Assembly (NCBI RefSeq): GCF_003950315.1
Contig: NZ_NGJT01000004.1
Span: 89,976-153,975, forward strand
DNA length: 64,000 bases
Reading direction: 5' to 3'
Source: Vagococcus bubulae
GTDB lineage: Bacteria > Bacillota > Bacilli > Lactobacillales > Vagococcaceae
Shown: piece by piece, positions 31,781 through 43,202 of the stretch
Layout of the letters: each line of letters starts with the position of its first letter
How positions within the stretch are numbered: the first letter of the stretch is position 1
Position numbers and translations under genes: made by a program
Notes under the pieces: model-generated
Database searches by the model: none
Seen by the model: the letters and a program-made list of their open reading frames with translations, nothing else
What the model was told of the DNA's origin: nothing

Positions 31781-34700
31781 ATGAGTTTGGGACAGTTACA
31801 AGTTAGATCAGAGTATTCATTATTATCAAGTACTAATCGTATTGAAGAGCTTGTTCATGAAGCTAAAAATCGTGGTTACACAAGTTTAGCAATAACAGAT
31901 ATTGATACCCTTCATGGTGTCGTCATATTTTATCAAGAATGTTTAAAACAACACATCAAACCTATTATTGGAATGACGTTAACTTATAGAACAACAGAAC
32001 AAATTGAAGCAGAGATCTTACTTCTAGCCAAAAATTTGTCTGGATATCATCATCTAATGAAACTTGCAACAAAAAAATCAATGACTGAAAGGCAAGAATC
32101 TTTTTCGTTAGGGGATGTATCTCATGATTTAAATGACTTGATTGCCATCCTACCTTGGCAAAAGAATGAGTTATATCAATTGCAACGAGCGACAAGCAGT
32201 GAGCAAATGGAGAAAAGAACAATAGAATTACTAGACATATTAAAGCACTGTGATGTTTATGGTGGTATAAATGTTTCGCGAGCGAAAGAGGAAGAACTAG
32301 ATTTTTGGGGTTATTATTATAAAAAATATAACCTGCCGCCAGTTGCCTTACAAGATGTTCGGTATTTAAATCCTAGTGATGATTTCTCTGTTACAGTGTT
32401 AGAACACATTGACAGTGGAGAGCTGATAACGCTTGATTTTGAACAATTATCTGGTGATTATTATTTACCTCAAGCAGCAGATTTTACTAAATGGTATCAT
32501 GAAAAAAATTTAGATGAGGCTTTGTCAAATATTGAAACGATTGTGTCATCCATTGATTTACAAATCCCACTACAACAAAAATTATTGCCAAGTTTTCCAG
32601 TTCCAGATAATGAAAAGGCTGATACCTATCTGCGTAGATTATGTCAAGAGGGGTTATCATTTCGCTTAAATGGTCAAGTGAATGAAACGTATCAAGCACG
32701 TTTGGATATGGAGTTAGACGTCATTCATGAGATGGGCTACGATGATTATTTTTTAATCGTGTGGGATGTGATGAAATACGCTAGAGATCATCATATCGTG
32801 ACTGCCTGCCGTGGTTCTGCTGCAGGATCTCTTGTGTCTTACGTATTACAAATAACAAATGTTGATCCGATTCAGTATCAGTTACTGTTTGAACGATTTT
32901 TAAACAAAGAACGTTACACCATGCCTGATATTGATATGGATATACCTGATAACAGACGGGAAGAATTACTTCAATATGTTAACCATAAATACGGTGAAAA
33001 TCGTGTTGCACAAATTGCAACGTTTGGTACCTTAGCAGCGAAAATGGCTGTCAGAGATGTTAGTCGAGTCTTTGGTTTGTCGCAAAACGAAGCGAATAAA
33101 TGGGCAAATGCCATTCCAAAAGATTTAAAAATTACCTTAAGTGAAGCGTATGATAAATCAAAGACGTTACGCGAGTTAGTGGGACATTCCTATAAGAATA
33201 AATTGTTATTTGATACAGCAAAAAGAATTGAGGGTCTACCTAGACACGTATCAACTCATGCTGCTGGTGTTGTGATTAGTGATCAAGATTTGACAAACTT
33301 AATTCCATTACAAGAAGGGAATAATGGAATTCCTTTAACGCAATTTGCTATGGGAGAAGTAGAAGAAATTGGTTTATTAAAAATGGATTTTCTAGGATTG
33401 AGAAATTTATCCATTATTGGAAACGCCTTGTCATCTATCGAATACCAGACAGGCAAGCACTTTTCTTTAGAAGATATTCCTTTAGATGATGACAAAACGT
33501 TGGATCTATTTAGACAAGGAAATACCGTTGGCGTGTTTCAATTTGAATCAAAAGGAATTAAGAATGTACTACGTAAATTAGGTCCGACATCTATTGAAGA
33601 TATTGCTTCAGTGAATGCCCTCTATCGTCCTGGACCAATGGAAAACATTGATACGTTTGTTAAGAGAAAAAAAGGTATTGAAGCAATTCATTACCCACAT
33701 GATAGCTTGAAAGACATATTAGGCTATACATATGGTGTGATTGTTTACCAAGAGCAGGTTATGCAAGTTGCTTCAAAGATGGCAGGATTTAGTTTGGGAG
33801 AAGCAGACATTCTACGCCGAGCGATTAGTAAAAAGAGCAAAGAAGTACTTGATACCGAGCGCGAGCATTTTGTCAGTGGGGCATTGGGTCAAGGCTATAC
33901 AAAAGAAGTTGCGATGCAAGTATATGATTACATTGAACGTTTTGCTAATTATGGGTTTAATCGGTCTCATGCAGTAGTCTATTCAGTGATTGCTTATCAA
34001 ATGGCTTATCTAAAAGTCCATTATCCGACTGCTTTTTTTCAAGCAATCTTGCATTCGGTGAAAAATAATCCTGCAAAAATGAATGCATACATCGTAGAAG
34101 CAAAAGAAGCAGGTTTGACCATTATCCCACCTGACATTAATAAAAGTGAGTATAGTTTTACTTTTTATAAAGGATCCATTATTTATGGATTTTCTTCAGT
34201 CAAAGGAATTCGTAAAGATTTCATTCAACATATGTTGATGGTTCGAAAAGAAGGAGGACCATTTAAATCACTAGAAAATTTTTTAATTCGTTTAAGTGGA
34301 AAATGGTTAAAGAAAGCGAATATTTTACCATTAATTTATATAGGTGCATTTGACAGATTACATCAAAATCGAAAACAATTAATTATCGACTTAGATAGTA
34401 TGATACAAAATATTGAATATAGTGGTGGTAGCGTAGATTTATTAGATATGTTAACCTTGAAGAAAGAAACGTGTGAAGACTTTACAATTGAAGAAAAATT
34501 AGAACAAGAAGTTGACTATTTAGGAACCTATGTGTCTGCTCATCCGGTTGATTTTTATACAAGTAAATTGGTTAATCTTCCTATTGTAAAAGCCAAAGAT
34601 TTGGTGGCAAATCAAGAAGTGACAGTATTACTTTATTCATCTAATATTAAAAAGATACGTACAAAAAAAGGTGAATCCATGGCATTTATAGAAGGAACCG

Positions 34701-35101
34701 ATCAAACTGGAAAACTATCTGTTACGTTATTTCCAACTGTTTATCGAAGTGTACAATCTATCCTTAGTGAACATGAGGTCTATGTTGTTCGTGGTAAAGT
34801 GGAGAAAAGTAAGTACAATCAAGAAATGCAAATCATAGCCAATACAGTTGAGTTAGCTAAGGATATGAAAGATATTATGAAATGTTTCATAAATATAACA
34901 GCTGAAAATGACAAAAATCAATTGTTAGCGGATTTACAAAGTACGTTATTATCGCACCATGGTGAAAATCCTGTTATTCTAGTATTTCGTCATAAAGGTC
35001 AAAATACCTTGTTAAATCAATCCTACTGGGTAGAGAAAACACCAAGTTTAATAAAAGAAGTTAGTTCTTTATTAGGTGAAGGAATGATCATATTCAAGTA
35101 A
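31781..35101 (+). CDS. dnaE: DNA polymerase III alpha subunit DnaE
   Basis: Replicative polymerase of the C family; in Firmicutes DnaE extends RNA primers before hand-off to PolC. The 1106-residue protein has an N-terminal PHP domain (about 1-200, ITDIDTLHG), palm with GSAAGSLVSYVL (about 345-356) and the catalytic PDIDMDIPD (about 384-392), fingers, tandem HhH (RHVSTHAAGVVIS and later), and a C-terminal OB fold (about 935-1020). An extended -10 (TGGTATACT, 31744-31752) precedes it. The dnaE-pfkA-pyk order is typical of Lactobacillales. Confidence 0.97.
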   Translation: MSLGQLQVRSEYSLLSSTNRIEELVHEAKNRGYTSLAITDIDTLHGVVIFYQECLKQHIKPIIGMTLTYRTTEQIEAEILLLAKNLSGYHHLMKLATKKSMTERQESFSLGDVSHDLNDLIAILPWQKNELYQLQRATSSEQMEKRTIELLDILKHCDVYGGINVSRAKEEELDFWGYYYKKYNLPPVALQDVRYLNPSDDFSVTVLEHIDSGELITLDFEQLSGDYYLPQAADFTKWYHEKNLDEALSNIETIVSSIDLQIPLQQKLLPSFPVPDNEKADTYLRRLCQEGLSFRLNGQVNETYQARLDMELDVIHEMGYDDYFLIVWDVMKYARDHHIVTACRGSAAGSLVSYVLQITNVDPIQYQLLFERFLNKERYTMPDIDMDIPDNRREELLQYVNHKYGENRVAQIATFGTLAAKMAVRDVSRVFGLSQNEANKWANAIPKDLKITLSEAYDKSKTLRELVGHSYKNKLLFDTAKRIEGLPRHVSTHAAGVVISDQDLTNLIPLQEGNNGIPLTQFAMGEVEEIGLLKMDFLGLRNLSIIGNALSSIEYQTGKHFSLEDIPLDDDKTLDLFRQGNTVGVFQFESKGIKNVLRKLGPTSIEDIASVNALYRPGPMENIDTFVKRKKGIEAIHYPHDSLKDILGYTYGVIVYQEQVMQVASKMAGFSLGEADILRRAISKKSKEVLDTEREHFVSGALGQGYTKEVAMQVYDYIERFANYGFNRSHAVVYSVIAYQMAYLKVHYPTAFFQAILHSVKNNPAKMNAYIVEAKEAGLTIIPPDINKSEYSFTFYKGSIIYGFSSVKGIRKDFIQHMLMVRKEGGPFKSLENFLIRLSGKWLKKANILPLIYIGAFDRLHQNRKQLIIDLDSMIQNIEYSGGSVDLLDMLTLKKETCEDFTIEEKLEQEVDYLGTYVSAHPVDFYTSKLVNLPIVKAKDLVANQEVTVLLYSSNIKKIRTKKGESMAFIEGTDQTGKLSVTLFPTVYRSVQSILSEHEVYVVRGKVEKSKYNQEMQIIANTVELAKDMKDIMKCFINITAENDKNQLLADLQSTLLSHHGENPVILVFRHKGQNTLLNQSYWVEKTPSLIKEVSSLLGEGMIIFK

Positions 35102-35169
35102 TCTGTTTCTTAAAAAAACATTAGAAGAAAAAATGTATTTTCAATTTTTTTTCAATTTTTATAGGATAG

Positions 35170-36240
<1,071 letters not shown>

Positions 36241-36277
36241 TATATATAAATAAAAAATACTAAGGAGCGTTTTTTAC

Positions 36278-38032
36278 ATGAAAAAAACAAAAATTGTTTG
36301 TACAATCGGTCCAGCAAGTGAATCTTTAGACACATTAGTTGAATTAATGAACTCAGGGATGAACGTCGCTCGTTTGAACTTCTCACATGGAGATTTTGAA
36401 GAACACGGAGCACGTATTAAAAACATTCGTGAAGCCGCAAAAATTACTGGTAAAACAATTGCGATTTTACTAGATACAAAAGGTCCAGAAATTCGTACTC
36501 ATAATATGAAAGATGGCATCGTTGAATTAACTACTGGGGATATCGTTCGCATTGCAATGAGCGAAGTGGAAGGAACAAAAGAAAAATTCTCAATTACATA
36601 CCCAGGTTTAATTGATGATGTTCATGTAGGAAGCCACATCCTTTTAGATGATGGATTAATCGACTTAGAAGTTGTTGAAATTGATTCAGTTAACAAAGAA
36701 ATCGTAACAAAAGTATTAAACGAAGGCGTATTGAAAAACAAAAAAGGTGTTAACGTGCCAAACGTAAGTATTAACTTACCTGGTATCACTGAAAAAGATG
36801 CGGCTGATATTCGTTTTGGTATTGAAAACGATGTTGACTTTATCGCAGCAAGTTTCGTTCGTCGTCCAAGTGATGTATTAGAAATTACAGAAATTTTAGA
36901 ACAAAACAATGCAACTCATATCCAAATTATTTCTAAAATCGAAAACCAAGAAGGTATTGATAACTTAGATGATATCTTAAAAGTATCTAGTGGTTTAATG
37001 GTTGCTCGTGGTGACATGGGTGTTGAAATTCCAACTGAAAATGTACCAGTTGTACAAAAAGAAATGATTAGAAAATGTAATGCATTAGGAAAACCAGTTA
37101 TTACAGCAACACAAATGTTAGATTCTATGCAAAAAAATCCTCGTCCAACACGTGCAGAAGCAAGTGACGTGGCCAATGCGATTTATGATGGAACTGACGC
37201 AGTTATGTTATCTGGTGAAACAGCTGCTGGGGAATACCCAATTGAAGCCGTTAAAACAATGAGAAACATTGCTGTTCGTACTGAAGCTGATTTAACTGAT
37301 CGTGATGCATACGCCCTTAAATTACATAGAAAAACTGATATGACTGAGTCAATTGGTCAAGCAGTTGGACATACAGCTAAAAACTTAGATATTCAAACAA
37401 TTGTCGCTGCGACAGAATCAGGACATACAGCTCGTATGATTTCTAAATACCGTCCAAAAGCTCACATTGTGGCTGCAACATTTACAGATCGTGTAGCAAG
37501 AAGTTTAGCATTAAACTGGGGAGTATTCCCAACTGTTACAACTAAACCAGATTCAACTGATGATATGTTTGGTTTAGCAACTAAAATAGCCAAAGAAACA
37601 GGATTTTCTAAAGATGGTGATTTAATTATTATCACTGCAGGAGCTCCTATTGGTGAAAGAGGAACAACTAACTTAATGAAAATTCAGTTAATTGGTTCTA
37701 AATTATGTAATGGTCAAGGAATTGGTGACTCTGCTGTCTCAGCTAAAGCTGTTGTAGCTTCTTCAGCTGATGAAGCAAACAAATCAATGGAAGATGGCGC
37801 AATTTTAGTTGTCAAAACAACTGATAAAGATTATATGCCAGCTATTTCAAAAGCTTCAGCTATCATTGTTGAAGATGGTGGATTAACTAGCCATGCTGCA
37901 GTTGTAGCCATTGCTGAAAATATTCCAGTAGTTGTTGGAGTGGAAAATGCAACATCACTTATTTCTAGTGGAACAGTTTTAACAGTTGATCCACGTCAAG
38001 GATACATCTATGAAGGCGAAACAACTGTTTAA
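36278..38032 (+). CDS. pyk: pyruvate kinase with C-terminal PEP-utiliser domain
   Basis: Converts phosphoenolpyruvate and ADP to pyruvate and ATP. The 584-residue protein is longer than the basic 470-residue form because of an additional C-terminal domain (about 490-584) like the mobile PEP-utilising domain of PEP synthase, with [12 protein letters not shown] containing the conserved histidine; this is normal in Bacillus-type enzymes. Catalytic motifs: [17 protein letters not shown] (about 216-232) and [12 protein letters not shown] (about 239-250). Coupled to pfkA with a 37-base gap and AAGGAG RBS. Confidence 0.97.
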   Translation: MKKTKIVCTIGPASESLDTLVELMNSGMNVARLNFSHGDFEEHGARIKNIREAAKITGKTIAILLDTKGPEIRTHNMKDGIVELTTGDIVRIAMSEVEGTKEKFSITYPGLIDDVHVGSHILLDDGLIDLEVVEIDSVNKEIVTKVLNEGVLKNKKGVNVPNVSINLPGITEKDAADIRFGIENDVDFIAASFVRRPSDVLEITEILEQNNATHIQIISKIENQEGIDNLDDILKVSSGLMVARGDMGVEIPTENVPVVQKEMIRKCNALGKPVITATQMLDSMQKNPRPTRAEASDVANAIYDGTDAVMLSGETAAGEYPIEAVKTMRNIAVRTEADLTDRDAYALKLHRKTDMTESIGQAVGHTAKNLDIQTIVAATESGHTARMISKYRPKAHIVAATFTDRVARSLALNWGVFPTVTTKPDSTDDMFGLATKIAKETGFSKDGDLIIITAGAPIGERGTTNLMKIQLIGSKLCNGQGIGDSAVSAKAVVASSADEANKSMEDGAILVVKTTDKDYMPAISKASAIIVEDGGLTSHAAVVAIAENIPVVVGVENATSLISSGTVLTVDPRQGYIYEGETTV

Positions 38033-38055
38033 TTAACAAAATAATGTTGTTTAAT

Positions 38056-38095
38056 CAAATAAGGGTGGGAGTTGTTAACTCCTGCTCTTTATTTG
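38056..38095 (+). terminator. hairpin after pyk
   Basis: CAAATAAG and GGGAGTT on the left pair with AACTCC and CTTTATTTG on the right, with two internal bulges. The T-rich tail is short, so this is a probable rather than ideal terminator. Confidence 0.6.
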
Positions 38096-38203
38096 TCTAT
38101 GTGTATAAAAAGAGGGTTAAAAAAATATTTAGAATAACTATGGCTTTTTTTAATAGGGGTGTGTAGAATGGTCTAGATTAGACTTTTGGAAAGGAGAAAA
38201 CGT

Positions 38204-39364
38204 ATGACAAATAAAAAGAGTATGATGTATTTAGCCATTTCAAATCTATTTTTAGTGTTTTTGGGAGCAGGTTTGGTTATTCCAGTTATGCCAATGTTAA
38301 AAGAAGACATGCATTTATCAGGTTCAACAATGGGATTGATGATTTCGGTTTTTGCTGTTTTACAGTTAATCGTATCCCCCATTGCAGGTAGTTTATCAGA
38401 TAAAGTTGGTCGAAAATTAATTATTGCAATTGGTATGTTAATCTTTGCTATATCTGAACTCATTTTTGGTTTGGGGCAAGTTGTTAGTTGGTTGTATATC
38501 TCTCGTGGATTAGGTGGTGTTGCAGCAGCATTAATTATGCCATCAGTGACGGCATATGTAGCAGACGTCACAACGTTTGAGGAACGACCTAAAGCAATGG
38601 GGCTTGTTTCTGCAGCCATAAGCGGTGGCTTTATTATTGGACCAGGTGTCGGTGGCTTTTTAGCGCATTTTGGGATGCGTGTGCCATTTTTTGCAGCAGC
38701 TTTTTTATCTTTTGTAGGATTTATTATGACGATGTTAATCTTAAAAGAGCCTGAAAAACAGTTGGTTCATGGACAAGTTGCAGAAAAAGGGTCAGTCATG
38801 GATATTTTAAAAGATCCAATCTTTACATTTCCGTTTGTTGTGATTCTAATTTCGTCATTTGGCTTGCAATCATTCGAATCCATCTATAGTATTATGGCAA
38901 CGATTAATTTTAATTTTAGCACATCAGAAATTGCTGCAATTATTACAGTTAGTGGTGTATTGGCTTTAATTTGCCAAGTGGTATTTTTTGATGGAATCAT
39001 TAAGAGAATTGGTGAAGTAGGTTTGATTCGCGTATCTTTTTTTGCGAGCGCTATATTTGTTGGTGTCATTGCTTTTACAGATAGTAAGTGGGTCGTTGTA
39101 TTATCAACATTTGTGGTGTTTTTAGCTTTTGATTTATTGCGACCAGGTATTACAACTTATTTATCAAAACATGCTGGTGACAGACAAGGAACAGTAAATG
39201 GCTTAAATTCAACATTCACAAGTTTTGGGAATATATTAGGTCCTATGGCATCTGGAATGTTGTTTGATATCAATCACTTTTATCCGTATTATGTATCTGC
39301 TGTAGTACTATTATTGACTAGCTTTTTGTCATTAATGTGGAAAAAAGAATTACCAGAAAAATAA
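38204..39364 (+). CDS. multidrug-efflux-type MFS transporter (DHA1 family)
   Basis: A 386-residue membrane protein with about twelve hydrophobic segments. Motif A GSLSDKVGRKLIIAIGM (about residues 60-76) and motif C-like GFIIGPGVGGFLA (about 141-153) are those of the NorA/Blt group of drug:H+ antiporters. I chose ATG 38204 with AAAGGAG seven bases upstream; the extension to 38186 overlaps the RBS. Substrate unknown. Confidence 0.85.
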   Translation: MTNKKSMMYLAISNLFLVFLGAGLVIPVMPMLKEDMHLSGSTMGLMISVFAVLQLIVSPIAGSLSDKVGRKLIIAIGMLIFAISELIFGLGQVVSWLYISRGLGGVAAALIMPSVTAYVADVTTFEERPKAMGLVSAAISGGFIIGPGVGGFLAHFGMRVPFFAAAFLSFVGFIMTMLILKEPEKQLVHGQVAEKGSVMDILKDPIFTFPFVVILISSFGLQSFESIYSIMATINFNFSTSEIAAIITVSGVLALICQVVFFDGIIKRIGEVGLIRVSFFASAIFVGVIAFTDSKWVVVLSTFVVFLAFDLLRPGITTYLSKHAGDRQGTVNGLNSTFTSFGNILGPMASGMLFDINHFYPYYVSAVVLLLTSFLSLMWKKELPEK

Positions 39365-39406
39365 GTAAATACATTAAAAATAAAACACTTTAAATAAACA
39401 TATGTT

Positions 39407-39441
39407 AAAAGCAAGGGATAGCTAGTCTCTTGCTTTTATTT
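39407..39441 (+). terminator. terminator after the MFS gene
   Basis: AAAAGCAAG (39408-39416) pairs with CTTGCTTTT (39429-39437), flanked by further T. Confidence 0.75.
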
Positions 39442-39534
39442 TATGGATTCTAACCTGTTCATCATGATTTTTAAACCGACCAATGTTATACTACGATTAG
39501 TTACATGAAATTTTTCTAGAAAGGAAGTTTTAAG

Positions 39535-40281
39535 ATGAATGAAGTGATTAATTTACAATTAAATCATAAAAGTATTAGAAAGTTTAAGGATGAAAAATTA
39601 CCGCAAGATATTGTGGAAACATTAGTCGACGTTGCCCGACATACTGCAACAAGCAATTTTATGCAGTCATATAGTATTGTGTGTTTAACATCAAAAGAAA
39701 AGAAAGCAAAATTGGCTACTATTTGTAATCAACCTTATGTGGCTGAAGCAAGCCATGTATTTATTTTTGTGGCAGATCAATATCGAAATAAACAAATTGC
39801 GACAGAAAATAATCAAGAGACAACTGTCCTACACAATATGGATCGTTACATGGTTGCAATGACCGACGCTATTTTAGCTGCACAAAATGTTAATTTAGCT
39901 GCAGAAAGTTTAGATCTTGGTACTGTCTTTTTAGGAAGTATTTTAAATGATAATGAGGCAGTAAAAGAATTATTAGAATTACCAGAATTAACCTTTGCTG
40001 TTCTTGGTCTAGCTATTGGTTATAAAGATCAAGAGCCGCAGTTGAAACCACGTTTACCAAAAGAGATGATGTTTTTTGAAGAACGTTATCAAACATTTGA
40101 CAATTATGTGGATAAGTTAAAAGAATACGATGATGTTGTCACGACTTACTACGATTTACGTGATGCTAATACACGTATTGACTCATTTACTCATCAGATT
40201 ACACAAGGGATGAATAGAAAACCTGTGAAACGATTAAGAGTAAAATCAGACATTGAAAATCAAGGGTTTATGACAGAATAA
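39535..40281 (+). CDS. oxygen-insensitive NAD(P)H nitroreductase / flavin reductase (NfsA-FRP group)
   Basis: A 248-residue FMN enzyme of the nitroreductase family. It begins with the typical HKSIRKFKDEKLP block (FMN-phosphate binding) and contains SNFMQSYSIV and AAESLDLGTVFLGSI. Members reduce quinones, nitroaromatics or flavins by NADPH; the natural substrate is not evident. RBS AAGGAAG precedes ATG 39535. Confidence 0.86.
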   Translation: MNEVINLQLNHKSIRKFKDEKLPQDIVETLVDVARHTATSNFMQSYSIVCLTSKEKKAKLATICNQPYVAEASHVFIFVADQYRNKQIATENNQETTVLHNMDRYMVAMTDAILAAQNVNLAAESLDLGTVFLGSILNDNEAVKELLELPELTFAVLGLAIGYKDQEPQLKPRLPKEMMFFEERYQTFDNYVDKLKEYDDVVTTYYDLRDANTRIDSFTHQITQGMNRKPVKRLRVKSDIENQGFMTE

Positions 40282-40312
40282 TTTAAGGATGAAATAAAGG
40301 GAGGCAGTTCGT

Positions 40313-41221
40313 TTGGGAAATATTACTGAAGCATATCGTAAAAATGAAGCAATTAAGCAAGGGCTAATTATTATTATTGCCGGTTTAGCCATCGCTGTTG
40401 GATTAAATATGTTTTTGATTCCCGCTGATGTTTTTTCAGTCGGCGTAAACGGGATATCGCAATTAATTTCTGGTGTTTTAGCTAAAGCTTTTAATATAAA
40501 TATTGGGACAGGGGTTTGGATTTTTATATTAAACATCCCAATTGCTATTTTAGGTTGGATAAAATTAGGTCGTTCAGCTACTATTTTAAGTTTGTTAACG
40601 GTTTTGTCTGTATCTGTGATGACCATCGTTATTCCTGTTGTACAAGTGACAGATAATCCTTTAATGAATGCAATCATTGGTGGGGTATTGTCTGGGTTAG
40701 CTATTGGACTTACGATGAAATATGGATTTAGTACTGGTGGTATGGATATTGTCTCTTTAGTTTTATCAAAGACAACTGGTCGAACAGTAGGCTCATTGAT
40801 GTTTATTATTAATCTGTTCATTATTGCAGCTGCTGGATTCTTATTTAGTTGGGAATCAGCATTATATACTATTATTTCAATTTTTTGTACAACGCAAGTA
40901 GTGGATAAAATACATACAAGTCATCAAAAAGTGACAGCTTTTATTATGACAAATAGAACGGAAGAAGTTATTTTTTCTGTTCAACAATCAATTGTACGTG
41001 GCATGACTTTGTTACCAGGAACTGGAGTATTTTCACGTAAAGACGTTTCGGTTATTATGATGGTTGTGACTCGCTATGAATTATATGATTTAGAACAGGC
41101 CGTCTATAATGCAGATGATAAAGCCTTTATTAATATTATTCCAACTCAAACAGTTTTCGGACAATTTTGGAGTGAAGATGATCAAAAGAAAATTAGAGCA
41201 TCCAGAGTGGAGGGGTTATAA
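40313..41221 (+). CDS. YitT family membrane protein (DUF161/DUF2179)
   Basis: A 302-residue protein with five to six N-terminal membrane segments (about residues 15-200, with GFSTGGMDIVSLVLSK) and a C-terminal cytoplasmic DUF2179 domain (about 210-295). Function of the family is not established. The start is TTG 40313 with AAAGGGAGG eight bases before it. A terminator overlaps its stop codon and separates it from the fab operon. Confidence 0.85.
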   Translation: MGNITEAYRKNEAIKQGLIIIIAGLAIAVGLNMFLIPADVFSVGVNGISQLISGVLAKAFNINIGTGVWIFILNIPIAILGWIKLGRSATILSLLTVLSVSVMTIVIPVVQVTDNPLMNAIIGGVLSGLAIGLTMKYGFSTGGMDIVSLVLSKTTGRTVGSLMFIINLFIIAAAGFLFSWESALYTIISIFCTTQVVDKIHTSHQKVTAFIMTNRTEEVIFSVQQSIVRGMTLLPGTGVFSRKDVSVIMMVVTRYELYDLEQAVYNADDKAFINIIPTQTVFGQFWSEDDQKKIRASRVEGL

Positions 41222-41236
41222 ACCTCTCTTTTTTTA
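41208..41236 (+). terminator. terminator of the yitT-like gene
   Basis: GAGGGGTT (41210-41217) pairs with AACCTCTC (41221-41228, one G-T wobble), followed by T8. The left arm lies in the last codons of the gene. Confidence 0.8.
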
Positions 41237-41310
41237 TATTTAAAAATCTTATTATATCAATGTTTAGCACGATAATTAAGTGATGAAATAGAAATTTTAT
41301 AAAAAAAAGC

Positions 41311-41367
41311 TTGCATTTTATAAAACTATTCCATATACTTTGATTATCAAATCATTTGATTATCAAA
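41311..41367 (+). promoter_or_regulatory. fab promoter 1 with two FabT-type operators
   Basis: TTGCAT (41311-41316) and TATACT (41334-41339) are 17 bases apart. The palindrome TTTGATTATCAAA begins on the last base of the -10 (41339-41351) and recurs at 41355-41367. It matches the FabT operator form (TTTGA-N3-TCAAA) known from streptococci and enterococci. Repressor bound here would block the promoter. Confidence 0.85.
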
Positions 41368-41377
41368 CTATTTCACA

Positions 41378-41418
41378 TTGCTTTTTCTTTTTTTTACCCA
41401 TATACTTTGATTATCAAA
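41378..41418 (+). promoter_or_regulatory. fab promoter 2 with a third FabT-type operator
   Basis: TTGCTT (41378-41383) and TATACT (41401-41406) are 17 bases apart. The same 13-base palindrome follows at 41406-41418. The segment CCATATACTTTGATTATCAA occurs in both promoters, 68 bases apart, so the -10 plus operator unit appears duplicated. Confidence 0.8.
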
Positions 41419-41441
41419 CAATTAAAGGAAGAGGCAAGCAT

Positions 41442-41882
41442 ATGGATGAGAAAATTACGATTGTCAATTCGCAATTAGTCAAAGTATTTAATGACATTTT
41501 AACCATTGAAGAAACTGAACTAAAAAAGAGTGATTTTTCTGATTTATCAATTAAAGAAATGCATACCATAGAAGCCATTGGTATGGGTGGAAACAAAACA
41601 ACAGGTGAAGTAGCAAAAGAATTGTCAATAACCGTCGGAACATTGACTGTTGCAATCAATAATTTGGTGAAAAAAGGTTATGTTGATCGTGTGAGAAGTG
41701 AAAGTGATCGCCGCATTGTTCGATTAAAATTAACAAATAGGGGTCGATTATTTTATCGCGTCCATCAGCATTTCCATAAAAAAATGGTTGAAGCAGTGCT
41801 AGAGGATATGTCTGAGGAAGAAAAAAAAGCATTGGTTAAAGGCCTTAGTAGCTTGCATCATTTTTTAAAAAAATATTATTAA
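41442..41882 (+). CDS. fabT: fatty acid synthesis repressor FabT, MarR family
   Basis: A 146-residue MarR-type winged-helix protein; helix-turn-helix at about residues 50-75 (TTGEVAKELSITVGTLTVAI) and wing with RSESDRRIVRLKLT. FabT represses the fab operon when long acyl-ACP is bound. The start is ATG 41442 (MDEKITIVNSQ), with AAGGAAGAGG upstream; the open frame to 41340 runs through the promoter. First gene of the fab operon, with operators immediately upstream, which implies autorepression. Confidence 0.95.
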   Translation: MDEKITIVNSQLVKVFNDILTIEETELKKSDFSDLSIKEMHTIEAIGMGGNKTTGEVAKELSITVGTLTVAINNLVKKGYVDRVRSESDRRIVRLKLTNRGRLFYRVHQHFHKKMVEAVLEDMSEEEKKALVKGLSSLHHFLKKYY

Positions 41883-41900
41883 GTAAGTAGGGAGTAAGTG

Positions 41901-42869
41901 ATGCTATATCCTAAGATAACAAAAACAGCGAAAGCATTACCGAAAAAGAAAGTCACGAATAAAGAGCTAGAAATATTTTTAGAAACTAGTGATGAGTGGA
42001 TTGAGCAACGAACAGGAATTAAAGAGCGACGTATTGCTGTAGAAGAAACGACAACATCATTAAGTATTGAGGTAGCAAGAAAATTAGTAAAAGATATTGA
42101 TGCTAACTCAATTGATTTAATTATCGTTGCGACAATGTCAGCTGATATGTCAACACCATCTGTTGCGTGTCTAGTACAAGAGAGTATTGGGGCGTACCAA
42201 GCACTTTGTTTTGACATTAATGCTGCTTGCTCTGGATTTATTTATGCCTTATCAGTGGCAAATAACTATTTGTCAGGAGAACATATACAACGTGCTCTTG
42301 TGATAGGAACAGATGTGATGAGTCGGCTAGTTGATTGGTCAGATAGACAAACAGCGGTATTGTTTGGCGATGGATCAGGTGGTGTTTTAATAGAAAAAAC
42401 ATCCGATACACCTAGTTTTATAGGAGAATTGATCCAAGCAGACGGTCGCAGATCAAGTGCTTTATATGGCCATAGTAATATAAAACAAAATCGTTTTAGT
42501 AATGTAACTGGACAGCCTTATTTGACAATGAATGGGAAACAAATTTTTGATTTTGCATTAAGGGATGTCTCGAAAAATATGGTACAGATTTTAGAAACCA
42601 ATAATAAGACATCTGACGAGATTGATTTTGTATTAGCTCATCAAGCCAATTATCGTATTCTTTTAGCTCTTTCGAAAAAAACGGGAATCAAGAAGGAAAA
42701 ATTTTTAACTAACGTGGCACAATTTGGTAACACGTCAGCTGCATCTATTCCTATTTTATTGGATGATGTGGTGAATAAAAAAATAGTGACACTATCTGGT
42801 AACTCATTGTGCTTATTAACAGGATACGGTGCAGGTCTTACTTGGGGAAGTCTATTAATTAAATTATAA
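41901..42869 (+). CDS. fabH: 3-oxoacyl-[ACP] synthase III
   Basis: Starts fatty acid synthesis by condensing acetyl-CoA (or a branched primer) with malonyl-ACP. The 322-residue thiolase-fold enzyme has the catalytic Cys in [12 protein letters not shown] (about residue 111), His in AHQANYRIL (about 248) and Asn in GNTSAASIP (about 278). I prefer ATG 41901 over GTG 41898; RBS AGGGAG. Second gene of the operon. Confidence 0.95.
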   Translation: MLYPKITKTAKALPKKKVTNKELEIFLETSDEWIEQRTGIKERRIAVEETTTSLSIEVARKLVKDIDANSIDLIIVATMSADMSTPSVACLVQESIGAYQALCFDINAACSGFIYALSVANNYLSGEHIQRALVIGTDVMSRLVDWSDRQTAVLFGDGSGGVLIEKTSDTPSFIGELIQADGRRSSALYGHSNIKQNRFSNVTGQPYLTMNGKQIFDFALRDVSKNMVQILETNNKTSDEIDFVLAHQANYRILLALSKKTGIKKEKFLTNVAQFGNTSAASIPILLDDVVNKKIVTLSGNSLCLLTGYGAGLTWGSLLIKL

Positions 42870-42889
42870 ATTTATTGGAGGAAACAACT

Positions 42890-43135
42890 ATGACAACATT
42901 TGAAAAAATTCAGGAAATTATTGTGGATCAATTAGGGAAAGAGGAAGAAGAAGTACAATTAACAACAAACTTTAGAGAAGAATTAGATGCAGATAGTTTA
43001 GATTTATTCCAAATTTTAAATGATATTGAAGATGCTTTTGAAGAGTATGACGTCAAGATTGAAACAGATGAAGGATTAACAACGGTTCAAGACTTAGTTA
43101 ATTTCGTTGACAAACAAATTACTGCAAATAAATAA
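42890..43135 (+). CDS. acpP: acyl carrier protein
   Basis: An 81-residue acidic carrier protein with the phosphopantetheine serine in [10 protein letters not shown] (about Ser38). It carries the growing acyl chain through the Fab enzymes. ATG 42890 has GGAGG nine bases upstream; the frame extended to 42875 includes that RBS and is not expected. A hairpin with a T run follows it. Confidence 0.96.
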   Translation: MTTFEKIQEIIVDQLGKEEEEVQLTTNFREELDADSLDLFQILNDIEDAFEEYDVKIETDEGLTTVQDLVNFVDKQITANK

Positions 43136-43140
43136 GACAT

Positions 43141-43179
43141 AAATAGCATTGGCTGTTATTAGCCGATAGCTATTTTTTT
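43141..43179 (+). terminator. hairpin terminator/attenuator between acpP and fabK
   Basis: AAATAGC (43141-43147) pairs with GCTATTT (43169-43175), and GGCT pairs with AGCC within. A run of seven T follows. As the operon continues, this probably stops only part of the transcripts, giving more acpP than downstream message. Confidence 0.75.
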
Positions 43180-43202
43180 AAAACCAAAAAAGAGGTGAAT
43201 CG

